64,000 nt of DNA from Amycolatopsis sp. FDAARGOS 1241 (GCF_016889705.1 NZ_CP069526.1:4588001-4652000); one strand, 5' to 3'. Shown: positions 17,375 to 26,795, counted from the stretch's first letter. Notes: a model not told the origin generated them from the sequence alone. Program-made: numbers and translations.

Positions 17375-18399
17375 GGCCGGACCACCGCCCGTCCGATGAG
17401 GACACCGGATTCGACGGCGGCGTGGGCGGCGGCGATGTCTTCGAGCGGGAACTCGCGCGGCTGCACCGGCGTAACCCGGCCGGACGCGACGAGCTCGACC
17501 ACTTCGAGCAGTTCCTGCCGGTTCGCGTGGGCGGAGCCCGAGACGTCGAGTTCTTTGAGGATCACCAGGCCCAGCCGCAGTTCGACGGCTTTCGGGTCGG
17601 TGTTGCCGACGATGGCCAGCCGGCCGCGCGGAGCGAGGGAACGCAACGACAACGCGAACGTCGGAGCGCCCGTCGTTTCGATCGCGGCGTCTGCTCCGCG
17701 CGGCCGGCCGAGTCCCGCGGCCGCGGCGCGCACCCCTTGCGCGCCCGCCGAAACCGGCACGACGGTGTGGGCACCGGATTCTCGCAGCGCCTGGGCTTTC
17801 GCGGCGCTGCTCGTCACGGCGATCACCCGCGCGCCGAGTGCGGCGGCGATCCGTACCGTGTGGACACCGACGCCACCGCCGGCCCCGGTCACGAGCACGA
17901 CGTCGCCTTCCGCGACCCGGGTGCGGCGCAGCGCGTGCAAACCCGTGCCGAGGGCGCAGGAGAGGATCGCGCCTTCGGCGTCGCCGACGGAATCCGGCAG
18001 GGCGACGGCGTTGAGCGGGCCGGCGAGCACGAACTCGGCGTAGCCGCCGGAGAGGTCCTCGCCGTAGAACCCCGGCCCGGTGCGGCACGTGTTCGTGTGC
18101 CCGGCCCGGCACTCGGCGCAGGAGCCGCACGGGAACCGCTGGACCAACGCGACGCGCCGGCCGAGCCACGCCGGATCGCCCTCCGGGCCGATGGCTTCGA
18201 CCCGGCCGGCGATCTCGTGCCCGAGGACCTGCCCGGGCCTCGCGGCCAGGGATCCCTTGCGCGCCAGCAGGTCGTGGCCGCAGATGCCGCAGGCGGACAC
18301 CCGCACGAGGAACTGGTCGCCGGTCGGCTCGGGCACCGGGCGCTCGCCCGGCACGAGCCCGCCGGGCCCGCCGGGCGCCGCGAGCACCGCGGCACGCAT
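17371..18399 (-). CDS. zinc-dependent alcohol dehydrogenase (MDR family)
   Basis: 342 residues. Catalytic zinc ligands are visible in CGICGHD and GHEIAG, the structural zinc site is CGSCAECRAGHTNTC, and the nucleotide site is TGAGGGVGVHT. It oxidises an alcohol with NAD(P). ATG 18399 is used; a GTG at 18408 overlaps the stop of the transporter gene (GTGA) and is a serious alternative that adds three residues. It belongs to the leftward set with the MHS transporter upstream and the CoA-transferase downstream. Confidence 0.88.
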   Translation of the reverse strand: MRAAVLAAPGGPGGLVPGERPVPEPTGDQFLVRVSACGICGHDLLARKGSLAARPGQVLGHEIAGRVEAIGPEGDPAWLGRRVALVQRFPCGSCAECRAGHTNTCRTGPGFYGEDLSGGYAEFVLAGPLNAVALPDSVGDAEGAILSCALGTGLHALRRTRVAEGDVVLVTGAGGGVGVHTVRIAAALGARVIAVTSSAAKAQALRESGAHTVVPVSAGAQGVRAAAAGLGRPRGADAAIETTGAPTFALSLRSLAPRGRLAIVGNTDPKAVELRLGLVILKELDVSGSAHANRQELLEVVELVASGRVTPVQPREFPLEDIAAAHAAVESGVLIGRAVVRP

Positions 18400-18404
18400 G
18401 AGCC

Positions 18405-19772
18405 TCACGGCACCACCGCCTCGGTGACACCCGGCTTTCCGATCCTCGGTGCCGGGCCGGACTTCGTCGCGTCGACGTCCAGACTCAGGTCGCGCCCGCC
18501 CGTCTCGGGCAGCCACAGCAGCAGGATCAGCCCGCAGATCAACGCGACGCCGACGAGCAGGATGCCCGGCGCGTAGTCCAGGCCGGTCGACACCACCAGC
18601 GCCGCCGCGACGAGCGGCGCGAACCCGGACGGCGCGCCGACCCCGAGGTTGAACCCGAGCGCACCACTCGTGAGCCGGGTGGACGCCGGGAACATCTCGA
18701 TGAGCACGAGTGAGGTGTTCGCGTTGATCGGCGCCTGGAAGATCGCGAACACGATCAGCGCGAGGATCACCACCACCGCCGAACCGTGGGCCAGCGCGAT
18801 GAACACCGGAATGCCGAACACGAGGTGGCCCAGACAGCCGAACAGCAGCGTCCGGCGCCGGCCGAACCGGTCGGACAGGCGGCCCGCGACCGGGCACAGC
18901 GCACAGTAGATCGCGAGGCCGATCGAGGTCAGCACCGTCGCGCGGGTCGAGTTGACATGGGCCGTCGAGGTCAGGAAGTTCACGACGTAGGTGCCGAGGA
19001 AGAACAGGCCGACGCCGCAGATCCAGGACAACGCGAACGTCACGAAGATCGCCTTGGCCTGGTCGCGCCGCAACGCGTCCTTCAGCCGCGCGCGGGGCGC
19101 GTCGCTCTGCGCAAGCTGCTCGAAGATCGGGGTGTCCTCGAGGCGCTGGCGCACGTAGAGCCCGACGGCCGCGAGCGGTGCGGCGACCAGGAACGGCACA
19201 CGCCAGCCCCAGCTGTCGAGGGCGGCCGCGCTGAGCGTGAGCTGGAAAACCAGCGACAAGAGGGCACCGAAGATGAGCCCGAGCGCGGCGGCCATGGACG
19301 GGAAGCTGCCCGGGATGCCGCGCCGGTCCGAGGGCGCGGTCTCGATCAGGTAAGCCGAGCTCGCGCCCCACTCTCCCCCGACGGCCAGCCCCTGCAGGCA
19401 GCGCAGGAACACCAGCAGCACCGGCGCCGCGAGCCCGATCGACGCGTACCCCGGCAGCACGCCGATCAGCGTCGTGGCCACGCCCATCAAGGCCACGCTC
19501 GCCGACAGCGACACCTTTCGCCCCGCGCGGTCCCCGATCAGCCCGAAAAGCACCCCACCCAGCGGCCGCACCGCGAACGCCACCCCGAACACCGCCAGGG
19601 ACTTCAGCAGGCCGACCGCGCCGGACCCACCGGGGAAGAACTCGTGCCCGATCGCCACGGCGAGAAACCCGTACACCCCGAAGTCGAAGTACTCCAGGAA
19701 GTTCCCGATGATGCAGGCGGCGGCCACTCGCCGCCTGCCCACAGCCGTGGTGGTTCTCATCGCAGTCGCCAT
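18405..19772 (-). CDS. MHS-family MFS metabolite transporter
   Basis: 455 residues, twelve predicted helices. The metabolite:H+ symporter family mark is visible at the start (IIGNFLEYFDFGVYGFLAVAIG), then GDRAGRK in the first cytoplasmic loop and GLAVGGEWGAS in helix 4-5. Such proteins import carboxylates such as citrate, ketoglutarate, shikimate or dicarboxylates. ATG 19772 has AAGGGACTCGGGG before it. It heads the leftward catabolic set. A shikimate-type substrate would suit the dehydroquinase-like gene downstream, but this is only a guess. Confidence 0.88.
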   Translation of the reverse strand: MATAMRTTTAVGRRRVAAACIIGNFLEYFDFGVYGFLAVAIGHEFFPGGSGAVGLLKSLAVFGVAFAVRPLGGVLFGLIGDRAGRKVSLSASVALMGVATTLIGVLPGYASIGLAAPVLLVFLRCLQGLAVGGEWGASSAYLIETAPSDRRGIPGSFPSMAAALGLIFGALLSLVFQLTLSAAALDSWGWRVPFLVAAPLAAVGLYVRQRLEDTPIFEQLAQSDAPRARLKDALRRDQAKAIFVTFALSWICGVGLFFLGTYVVNFLTSTAHVNSTRATVLTSIGLAIYCALCPVAGRLSDRFGRRRTLLFGCLGHLVFGIPVFIALAHGSAVVVILALIVFAIFQAPINANTSLVLIEMFPASTRLTSGALGFNLGVGAPSGFAPLVAAALVVSTGLDYAPGILLVGVALICGLILLLWLPETGGRDLSLDVDATKSGPAPRIGKPGVTEAVVP

Positions 19773-20120
19773 CGACCCCGAGTCCCTTCGATTCGAAATA
19801 CCGAAAGAGTTTTCTGTAACTCGAATGAGGTGACGGTACTTCGCACGGGGCCGCGCCACAAGGGCCGGACCTGCCGCACCTGTCGACGGGCGTCGCGAAG
19901 GAGCCGGCCGACGCCGGGGCTATGAACGAAAGGGCCACAGTCCCGCCTGGACGCAAGGGCGTCACGGAGGCCGCAGCGGCTCAGCCTGCGATGTCACGGC
20001 GAATACGCGGCAAGCCGCGCGGGGCGGTGCGGGGTTTCGGTGGGTCGCGCTTCGGCGGCGTCCTGCCCGCAGCGGAGCGCGTAGCCGTTGGCGGGCGGCG
20101 ACATGGTCCGCGACGAGCGC
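19773..20120. other. intergenic region with the transporter promoter
   Basis: No supported gene. The part nearest the transporter is AT-richer and holds nested inverted repeats: ATTCGA (19791-19796) with TCGAAT (19821-19826), and GAGTT-TTCTGT-AACTC (19807-19822). These are candidate operators for the leftward set. The remainder (19840-20120) is GC-rich without a recognisable signal. Confidence 0.4.
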
Positions 20121-20158
20121 GCCCGCGGTGCGCGGGTGGGTCCGCGCGCACCGCGGGC
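20121..20158 (-). terminator. strong hairpin after the amidohydrolase operon
   Basis: Perfect 14-base inverted repeat GCCCGCGGTGCGCG and CGCGCACCGCGGGC with a 10-base loop, about 35 bases after the stop codon at 20193. Confidence 0.75.
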
Positions 20159-20192
20159 GTTTCGACTGTGCCGGACCCGAAACAGTCCGGGA

Positions 20193-21263
20193 TCAGGCGC
20201 CGAAGGAGTACCAGCCCTCGGCGTTGCCGGTGAGGACGTGGGCGCGTTCCGCGTCGGTCAGGGCTGCGAGGAGGCGCTCGCCGCCGGGGCCGTGGTCGTG
20301 GGGGTGGTCGCTCGCGTGCATCAGCATCGTGCCCGCGTCGAGGAGGTCGAGCGCCTGCCTGACCTGGAGCGGGTCCTGCGGCAGCTGGGCCGGGGCGGTG
20401 GTCAGGCGCAGGTGCCGGCGCGCGACTTCCGACGGTTTGCCGCTCAGCCAGGGCACTTCGCGCCACACGCCCTTCCAGTCCTTGTCGAACCGCCACAGCA
20501 GGGCCGGCAGCCAGGAGAAGCCGCATTCGAGCAGGGTGACCCGCAGCGTTGGCAGCTCGGCGAACGCGCCCTGGGTGATCAGGCTGGTCACCTGGGCCTG
20601 CACCAGGATCTGCGAGTTGGCGAGGTAGTCCTCGAGGTAGGTGCGGGTGAGGCCGCTCGGGGTGGGCGCGTGGCCGATCCTGCCCCACGCGTGCAGGCCG
20701 ACGACGAGATCGCGCTCGGCGGCGGCGCGCAGCAGCGCGCGGTGGCGGATGTTGCCCCACGGCGTGTCGGTGCGCACCGGGAGCAGCACCTGCACGATCT
20801 GCGGATGGCTGCCGAGGCGCTCGATTTCGGCGACCGCGGCCGCCGCGTCGAGGGTCGGCACGACCAGGCTGGCGCGCAGCCGCTCGTCGCGGCTCAGCCA
20901 GTTCTCGACGAGCCAGTCGTTGACCGCGCGGGTCAGCGCGGCCTCGTAGTAGGGATTCCGGTTGCAGTGGAACGACGTCGTGCAGTTCAGCACGGCGGCC
21001 TTCAGCGCCTGGGGGTTCAGCACCGCGGACCGCAGCTGCTCGACGTCGTTCGCGGGCAGCAGCCCGGCAGCGCGCGCGGCGGGCGTCGCGCTCAGCGGTG
21101 CGAGCGGCGGGTACGCCCCGCCTTGGGACGGCGACAAGGACTGCCCACCGTCCACGAGGTACTCACGCCAGTACTCGTCGAGGAACGGCTCCAGCTCGGC
21201 CAGCGACGACGGCGCGCAGTGCACGTCGGTGTCGATGGCCCCGGTGCCGACAGCGGCGGTCAT
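20193..21263 (-). CDS. amidohydrolase (metal-dependent, amidohydrolase-2 family)
   Basis: 356 residues. The family's first metal motif is DTDVH near residue 12; later a conserved Glu lies in LLECGFSWLP and the C-terminal Asp in LMHASDHPHDHG. This is the group around ACMSD, gamma-resorcylate decarboxylase and LigJ/LigI-type enzymes, which decarboxylate or hydrate/hydrolyse ring-derived acids. Its start overlaps the stop of the neighbouring, related amidohydrolase (ATGA). The two are only distantly similar, so they may form a heteromeric pair or act in succession. Confidence 0.85.
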   Translation of the reverse strand: MTAAVGTGAIDTDVHCAPSSLAELEPFLDEYWREYLVDGGQSLSPSQGGAYPPLAPLSATPAARAAGLLPANDVEQLRSAVLNPQALKAAVLNCTTSFHCNRNPYYEAALTRAVNDWLVENWLSRDERLRASLVVPTLDAAAAVAEIERLGSHPQIVQVLLPVRTDTPWGNIRHRALLRAAAERDLVVGLHAWGRIGHAPTPSGLTRTYLEDYLANSQILVQAQVTSLITQGAFAELPTLRVTLLECGFSWLPALLWRFDKDWKGVWREVPWLSGKPSEVARRHLRLTTAPAQLPQDPLQVRQALDLLDAGTMLMHASDHPHDHGPGGERLLAALTDAERAHVLTGNAEGWYSFGA

Positions 21264-22378
21264 CGCGTCTCCCCCGAGACGCGCGCCGGCAGCCCGTAGA
21301 GCCGGCAGGCGTTGGCTCCCATGATCCCCTCCCGGGCGCCGGCCGGGAACAGCCGAGACGCCAGCCGCGGCGAGTCGAAGTCCCAGTGCGGGTAGTCGGA
21401 GGCGAACATGATCCGGTCGCTCATCCCGATGTGCTCCAGTGCGGTCGCGAGGTGCCGCGGATCTTCGGGCTCCTCGATGGGCTGCGTGGTGAACCAGAGG
21501 TGCTCGCGCAGGTACTCCGACGGCGGCTTGCGCAGGTGCGGCACGTCGGCGCGCAGCCGGGGCCACGCCTCGTCGAGCGCCCACATCAGCGGCGCGAGCC
21601 AGACGATCCCGCCTTCCACGCAGATCACCTGCAGCGACGGGAACTCCTCGAACACGCCTTCACACACCAAGTTCGTCACGAGCGCGGCCATCATGTTGCC
21701 GTTCCACACGTGCTCTTCGAGGTAGAACGACGGCCACCCGGCGCCGCGGTGCTGCTCGATCCCGCCGGTGTGCGCCGCGACCGGGCGGCCCGCCTCCACG
21801 GCGGCGCGGTAGATCGGCCAGTAGCGGCGTGACCCGAACCCGGTCTCGCCCCCGGTGGGCAGCAGCACCTGCACGAACCGCGGGTCGTCGGCGCGGCGGG
21901 CGATCTCCTCGGCCGCGAGGTCCGGCGATTCGGTCGGGATCGCGATCGAGCTGCGCAGCCGCGGCTCGGGCGCAAGCCATTCGTCGGCCAGCCAGTCGTT
22001 GAGCGCACGGCACAGCGCCGCGGAGTACCGCGGCTCCTCCGCGCCGAAAGTGTGTCCCTGCAAGGGGATCAGCACACCGTGGTCGACACCGAACTCGTCG
22101 AGCAGCTGCTCCTGCACCATCCCCAGGTCACTGCCCGGGATGCCGCCCGCCTCGGGCCACGCGTCGAGCCGGAAGCCGGCGTTGCGCACCCGCGGGTAGA
22201 ACTCCGGCGGATTCGGCACCCGGCTGCCGAACACCTCCCAGCGCGTGCGGTGCTCCCCGCTCAGCCGCGCTTTGACGTCCGCGGCCGGTGCGCTCGGGTG
22301 GATGTCCGTGTCGACGATCGTGGACCCGGCCCGGCCGGTCGCCGGACCCGGCGCACCGGTGGGCAGCGTGGTTGTCAT
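21260..22378 (-). CDS. amidohydrolase (metal-dependent, amidohydrolase-2 family)
   Basis: 372 residues. Motifs are VDTDIHP near residue 23, AAHTGG in the middle (metal His), CVEGGIVWLAPLMW and FASDYPHWDFD near the C-terminus with the metal Asp. The FASDYPHWD form is typical of the TIM-barrel decarboxylase/hydrolase branch. It overlaps the Rieske gene by ATGA and the second amidohydrolase by ATGA, so three proteins are made from one mRNA. Substrate unknown; the context of aromatic catabolism in this region makes a ring-cleavage or aromatic acid product reasonable. Confidence 0.85.
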   Translation of the reverse strand: MTTTLPTGAPGPATGRAGSTIVDTDIHPSAPAADVKARLSGEHRTRWEVFGSRVPNPPEFYPRVRNAGFRLDAWPEAGGIPGSDLGMVQEQLLDEFGVDHGVLIPLQGHTFGAEEPRYSAALCRALNDWLADEWLAPEPRLRSSIAIPTESPDLAAEEIARRADDPRFVQVLLPTGGETGFGSRRYWPIYRAAVEAGRPVAAHTGGIEQHRGAGWPSFYLEEHVWNGNMMAALVTNLVCEGVFEEFPSLQVICVEGGIVWLAPLMWALDEAWPRLRADVPHLRKPPSEYLREHLWFTTQPIEEPEDPRHLATALEHIGMSDRIMFASDYPHWDFDSPRLASRLFPAGAREGIMGANACRLYGLPARVSGETR

Positions 22379-22887
22379 GACGCACCTCCGACGGGGCCCG
22401 GCACCGGCGCCGGGCGGGGACTGGTCTCGACCACCACGTAGGCGTCCTCGACGCGGACCGGAAACGTCTCGGTCACGTACGGGCCGGGCCGCCGCCCGCC
22501 CTTCACGCCGGTTCGCGGCGGCACGACCTCGTCCGCGGTGATGGTTCCGGCTTCGACGCCGGGTTCCACCGACACCGGGTACGTGCGCGCCGGCGGCTCG
22601 CCGGGGCCGAGGAAGGACTGGCCCGTCTCGAGGTCGTACTCCCAGCCGTGCCAAGGGCAGGCCACGAGGGCTTCCTCGCCGGCCATCTCGTACTCCCCCG
22701 GGCCGGTGGAGCTGACCCACGGTTTCGTGCGGCCGAGGCACAGCGGCCCGCCCATGTGAGGGCAGTGGTTGTTGATCGCGTAGAAGCGGTCACCGACGCG
22801 GAAAACGCCGATGGACCTGCGTCCCGCCCGCACGATCCGGCGTTCGCCCGGCGGGAACTCGTCGAGGCGCGAAACGACTATCTTCAC
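22375..22887 (-). CDS. Rieske [2Fe-2S] protein
   Basis: 170 residues. Cluster ligands are Cys42-x-His44 (CPHMGG) and Cys77-x2-His80 (CPWHGW). Thirty-two residues separate the two motifs, longer than the 15-20 usual in Rieske ferredoxins, because a segment rich in Gly and Glu (residues 52-71) is inserted. No catalytic oxygenase domain follows, so this is an electron carrier or a small redox subunit. GTG 22887 is the first gene of a three-gene mRNA with two amidohydrolases, an unusual pairing because amidohydrolases need no electrons. Confidence 0.87.
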   Translation of the reverse strand: MKIVVSRLDEFPPGERRIVRAGRRSIGVFRVGDRFYAINNHCPHMGGPLCLGRTKPWVSSTGPGEYEMAGEEALVACPWHGWEYDLETGQSFLGPGEPPARTYPVSVEPGVEAGTITADEVVPPRTGVKGGRRPGPYVTETFPVRVEDAYVVVETSPRPAPVPGPVGGAS

Positions 22888-23140
22888 GCTTCGGACTGTA
22901 AGCAGCCGTTTCCCCGCGGTGGAAGCAGAAAGTCGGGATACTCGACATCAACGCCGTGAATACGCACTCGATCGGCGTAGCCCGCGGCCGGCTGCTGTCC
23001 TGAAAGGACGGTTCCGGTCAGCGGGGACCGCGACAAACGACGTAGGCCGGACAGGTCGCAGCGGCCGTGCCCGGCGCGGTTTTGTCTGCTTTCCTCGGTG
23101 CGCCACCCCGTGCCGGACCGCTCGCGAGGAGTACGGAGCC

Positions 23141-24460
23141 ATGGCCGAACCGTCAGCGCCGACGCGTCCGTCGAAGAAGACCCTCTTCGCCGCGAGTCTC
23201 GTCGGCACGTCCATCGAGTGGTACGACTACTACATCTTCGGCACGGCGGCGGCGCTCGCGTTCGGCTCCGTGTTCTACCCGAAGTTCTCCTCCGCGGCCG
23301 GCACGCTCGCCGCGTTCGCGACGTTCGCGGTCGGCTTCGTGGCCCGCCCGCTCGGCGGCGCGGTGATCGGGCACTTCGGCGACCGGATCGGGCGACGGTC
23401 GATGCTGGTCCTCACCCTGCTGCTGACCGGCGGGACGACCACGCTCATCGGCGTGCTGCCGACCTACGCCGCGATCGGCGTCGCGGCCCCGCTGCTGCTC
23501 GTCCTCTTGCGCGTGCTGCAGGGCTTCGGCGTCGGCGGGGAATGGGGTGGCGCGGTCCTCATCGCCACCGAGCACGCCACCGCGCGGCGCCGCGCGGTCT
23601 ACGGCAGCTTCGCGCAGTTCGGCGTGCCGGTCGGGGTGCTCACGTCGAATCTCGCCTTCCTCGCCGTGTCCGGGCTGGCCGACGACGATTTCCTGACCTG
23701 GGGCTGGCGCCTGCCGTTCCTGTTCAGCGTTGTCCTGGTCGTGGGCGGGCTCCTGGTGCGCGGCCGGCTGAGCGACGCGGCGGAGTTCACCGACGCCAAG
23801 CGCGAGCGCACCACGAACCGGGCCCCGTTCCTCGAGCTGCTGCGCCGGCAGCCGATGACGCTGGCCCTGGCGAGCCTCGCGTCGATCGCGCCACCCGCGA
23901 TCGGGTACACGGTGACCGTCTACATGCTGACCTACGGAACGACCGTGGTCGGATTCGACCGGACCACCTTGCTCTCGCTGATCCTCGCCTCGACAGCGGT
24001 CTGGATCGCCGCGATCGTGCTGGCCGCCGTCGCGAGCGACCGGTTCGGCGCGCGACGGGTGTACACGCTCGGCGCGGTGACGGCGGTGGTGTGGCCGGTC
24101 CCGATGTTCCTGCTGGTGGACACCGGCAACCCGGCTTCGGCCTTTGTCTCCTTTGCCGTCGCCGCGCTCGTCCAGGGCATCATGGCCGGCGCGCAGGGCG
24201 GGCTGTTCACCGAGATCTTCGACGTGCGTGTGCGCTACAGCGGGATCTCGATCGCCTACCAGCTCGGCGGGATGATCGGCGGCGCGGTCACGCCGATCGT
24301 CGCGACCGCGTTGTTCGGGGCGAGTGGCTCGTCGACCGCCGTCGCGCTCTACGTCGCCGCGCTGTCGCTGGTCAGCCTCGTGGGCGTGGCGGGGCTGCGC
24401 TTCCGGCGCGCGAATGCCGACGAGCCCGCGCCGGCCCCGGTCGCGCCACCGACGGCGTGA
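23141..24460 (+). CDS. MHS-family MFS metabolite transporter
   Basis: 439 residues with about twelve helices. The family start is clear (SLVGTSIEWYDYYIFGTAAAL), with GDRIGRRSM in the loop after helix 2 and GFGVGGEWGGAVL in helix 4-5. It is a proton-coupled importer of organic acids or betaine-like compounds. ATG 23141 has GGAG six bases upstream. The sensor kinase/response regulator genes follow directly, so the transporter may be their target or partner in sensing. Confidence 0.88.
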   Translation: MAEPSAPTRPSKKTLFAASLVGTSIEWYDYYIFGTAAALAFGSVFYPKFSSAAGTLAAFATFAVGFVARPLGGAVIGHFGDRIGRRSMLVLTLLLTGGTTTLIGVLPTYAAIGVAAPLLLVLLRVLQGFGVGGEWGGAVLIATEHATARRRAVYGSFAQFGVPVGVLTSNLAFLAVSGLADDDFLTWGWRLPFLFSVVLVVGGLLVRGRLSDAAEFTDAKRERTTNRAPFLELLRRQPMTLALASLASIAPPAIGYTVTVYMLTYGTTVVGFDRTTLLSLILASTAVWIAAIVLAAVASDRFGARRVYTLGAVTAVVWPVPMFLLVDTGNPASAFVSFAVAALVQGIMAGAQGGLFTEIFDVRVRYSGISIAYQLGGMIGGAVTPIVATALFGASGSSTAVALYVAALSLVSLVGVAGLRFRRANADEPAPAPVAPPTA

Positions 24461-24474
24461 ATTCTCCGCCGGCG

Positions 24475-24487
24475 CCCCATAATGGGG
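24475..24487. promoter_or_regulatory. palindrome/-10 box before the sensor kinase
   Basis: CCCCAT-A-ATGGGG is a perfect 13-base palindrome ending two bases before ATG 24490. Its centre reads CATAAT, a good -10 box placed for a leaderless transcript (six bases to the ATG). No convincing -35 is seen. Confidence 0.4.
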
Positions 24488-24489
24488 TC

Positions 24490-26034
24490 ATGCAAGGGCA
24501 CCGGGGTCCGCGCGAACCCGCTTCGGCGAGCGAGGGGACCGCCCTGACACCCGAAGCACTCGACGCCCTCGTCTCCGTGTCCGCCGACGGGCTCGCCGTA
24601 CTCGACGCCGACGGTCGGTTCACCGCGCTCAACGACTCGGCCGCGGCCCTGCTCGGCTCGGCCGCCGCGGACCTGATCGGCAGGCCGGCGCCGTTCAAGC
24701 CCGATGCCGGCGTGCCGCAGGGCACCCCGCGGACCGTCCGCCGGCTGGTGCCGGGCGGGCGGTTCCGGGACCTGGAGTACCGGCTCGCCCCGTTGTCCGA
24801 CGGCGGGCAGGCGGTCTGGTTCAGCGACCGCACGGACGTCCTGCGGCAGCAGGAGCGGCTCACCGCGATCGCGCGAGCCGCCGCGAGCGTCGCCGGGACG
24901 TTCTCGCTGCGGGCCACCCTCGACGCGGTGGCCCGCGAGATGGTGATGACGGCCAACATCGTCGCGGTGCAGATCCTCTCGCTCGACGATCCGGCCGCCG
25001 ATCTGCGCATCCTCGGCATGGCGGGATTCGGCCCGGCTGCGGACTTCGTGGAGCGCCTCAGCGCCTGCCGGCGATTGGGGGCGCGGGTACGGTTCTTCGA
25101 CGCGTTCGTGGGCGGCCGGCCGGTGGTGGAAAAGCACCGCAAGGCCTCGATCATGGCCGACCCGCGGTGGGAGCCGCTGCACGAGATCATGAACCGGCCG
25201 GACTGGGACGGCTTCGTCGCCACGCCCATGGTGGTCCGCGCCCGCACCGTCGGCGTGATCAACGCCTACTACCGCGCCGGCGAGGACCCGGGCCCCGGCT
25301 CGCTCGCGTTCCTGCAGGCGATGGCCGACCACGCCGCCGTCGCGATCGACACGGCGTCCCTGCTGGCCCGCACGCGCACCCGGGCGCAGTCAGACGAACG
25401 CCGCCGGCTGGCCCGCGACCTGCACGATTCGGTGGTGCAGCAGCTCTTCTCGATGCGCATGCAGGCCAAGGCGCTGCGCGGCCGGCTTGACCGCCCCGAC
25501 GCCGAGCTCGAGCGCGTCCGCCCGATCGCCGAGGAGCTCGCCGAGCTGTCGGCCAGCGCGCTGGCCGACCTGCGGCTGCTGGTGTTCGAGCTGCGCCCGC
25601 TCGACCTCGCCGAGCACGGTCTCGTCGCCGCGGTGCGCGCGCACGTCGAGAGCGTGCGCGCGCGGACCGGCCTGGTGATCGACGTCGTCACGACCGACGG
25701 CCTGCCGGTGACCGGCGGGCTCGACGTGCAGGAGGACCTCTACCGGATCGTTTGCGAGGCGGTGCACAACGTCGTGAAACACGCCGGCGCGTCGACGGTC
25801 GAGGTCACCCTCCGCGCCGAGGAAGACGATCTGGTCGTGCTGGTCCGCGACGACGGCGCCGGCCGTGGCGGCGGTGAGCCGCCCGGCAGCCGCGAACAGC
25901 TGGGCCTGGTGTCCATGCGGGAGCGCACCGAACGCTGGGGCGGGCGCTTCGCTGCCGGACCGGGTACGGACGGCGGCTGGACGGTGCGGGCGGCGGTGCC
26001 GCTGCGCCGGGTCCGGGCGCAGGCGCCCGGATGA
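24490..26034 (+). CDS. NarL-type sensor histidine kinase with PAS and GAF domains
   Basis: 514 residues, no membrane helix, so a cytoplasmic sensor. A PAS domain lies at about 20-120 (LVSVSADGLAVLDADGRFTA), a GAF domain at about 135-290, then the HisKA_3 box RRLARDLHDSVVQQ with the phosphoacceptor His312, and a HATPase domain with EAVHNVVKHAGAS and DDGAGRG. The kinase fold is of the NarX/DesK group. ATG 24490 is used; GTG 24457, overlapping the transporter stop, would add 11 residues. It overlaps the response regulator by ATGA. Confidence 0.88.
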   Translation: MQGHRGPREPASASEGTALTPEALDALVSVSADGLAVLDADGRFTALNDSAAALLGSAAADLIGRPAPFKPDAGVPQGTPRTVRRLVPGGRFRDLEYRLAPLSDGGQAVWFSDRTDVLRQQERLTAIARAAASVAGTFSLRATLDAVAREMVMTANIVAVQILSLDDPAADLRILGMAGFGPAADFVERLSACRRLGARVRFFDAFVGGRPVVEKHRKASIMADPRWEPLHEIMNRPDWDGFVATPMVVRARTVGVINAYYRAGEDPGPGSLAFLQAMADHAAVAIDTASLLARTRTRAQSDERRRLARDLHDSVVQQLFSMRMQAKALRGRLDRPDAELERVRPIAEELAELSASALADLRLLVFELRPLDLAEHGLVAAVRAHVESVRARTGLVIDVVTTDGLPVTGGLDVQEDLYRIVCEAVHNVVKHAGASTVEVTLRAEEDDLVVLVRDDGAGRGGGEPPGSREQLGLVSMRERTERWGGRFAAGPGTDGGWTVRAAVPLRRVRAQAPG

Positions 26035-26696
26035 GCCCCGCGGTGATCCGGATCGTGCTCGTCGACGACCACGCGGTGGTGCGGCGCGGACTGCGGGCGT
26101 TCGTCGAGACCGAGCCCGCTCTCGAGGTCGTCGGCGAAGCGGCGGACGGGGAGCAGGCCATTGAGCTCTTGCGCGAGTGGCGGACGCTCGGGCGGCCGCT
26201 CCCCCACGTGGTGCTGATGGACCTGCGGATGCCGCGGATGGACGGCGCGGAGGCGACCCAGCGGATCACCGCCGAGCACCCGGACGTGAAGGTCGTGGTC
26301 CTGACCAGCTTCGGGGAAGCCGAACGCGTGCACACCGCCCTCGCCGCCGGAGCCGCCGGCTACCTGCTCAAGGACGCCGAGCCCGAGGAGGTCGCCACCG
26401 CCGTGCGCGCCGCCGCGTCGGGAGAGGTCCACCTCGGCTCGGCCGTGGCCAAGCAGCTCACCCGGAGGATGGCCGCGCCCCGGGTCGGGCTTTCCGCGCT
26501 CACCGCGCGCGAGCGGGAGATCCTGGTACTGGTCGCGCGGGGCTTCGCCAACCGGGAAATCGCCGACGAGCTGGTGATCAGCGAGCGCACCGCGCGCACG
26601 CACGTCAGCAACGTGCTGAGCAAGCTGCAGCTGTCGTCACGCACGCAGGCGGCGCTGCTCGCGATCCGGGAGGGGCTGGCGCCACCGCCCGGCTGA
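26031..26696 (+). CDS. NarL/FixJ-type response regulator
   Basis: 221 residues. The receiver domain begins IRIVLVDDHAVVRRGL; the phosphoacceptor is Asp64 in VLMDLRMPRMDG, followed by the conserved Thr/Ser in VVLTSF and Lys in YLLKDA. The C-terminal LuxR-type HTH is LTAREREILVLVARGFANREI plus SERTARTHVSNVLSKL. It is translationally coupled to the kinase, its certain partner. The target genes are not known; the adjacent MHS transporter is the first to test. Confidence 0.93.
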   Translation: MSPAVIRIVLVDDHAVVRRGLRAFVETEPALEVVGEAADGEQAIELLREWRTLGRPLPHVVLMDLRMPRMDGAEATQRITAEHPDVKVVVLTSFGEAERVHTALAAGAAGYLLKDAEPEEVATAVRAAASGEVHLGSAVAKQLTRRMAAPRVGLSALTAREREILVLVARGFANREIADELVISERTARTHVSNVLSKLQLSSRTQAALLAIREGLAPPPG

Positions 26697-26739
26697 CCCG
26701 GGGATTTCGTGCCACAGCCCGGAACCCGGACGCGGCCGA

Positions 26740-26771
26740 GGGCTTCCCGCGCACCACGTGCGTGGAAGCCC
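26740..26771. terminator. bidirectional terminator hairpin
   Basis: GGGCTTCC and GGAAGCCC pair perfectly and continue inwards with GCGCAC and GTGCGT, giving a stem of about 14 pairs with a bulge and a tiny loop. It lies between the converging response regulator (stop 26696) and MFS transporter (stop 26796). Confidence 0.75.
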
Positions 26772-26795
26772 CGGCCCACAACAGTTGCGGGCAGG

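Noticed and set aside
19922..20233. Small plus-strand gene between the transporter and amidohydrolase units
   Set aside because: It has no ribosome site or recognisable product and runs over the terminator hairpin at 20121-20158.
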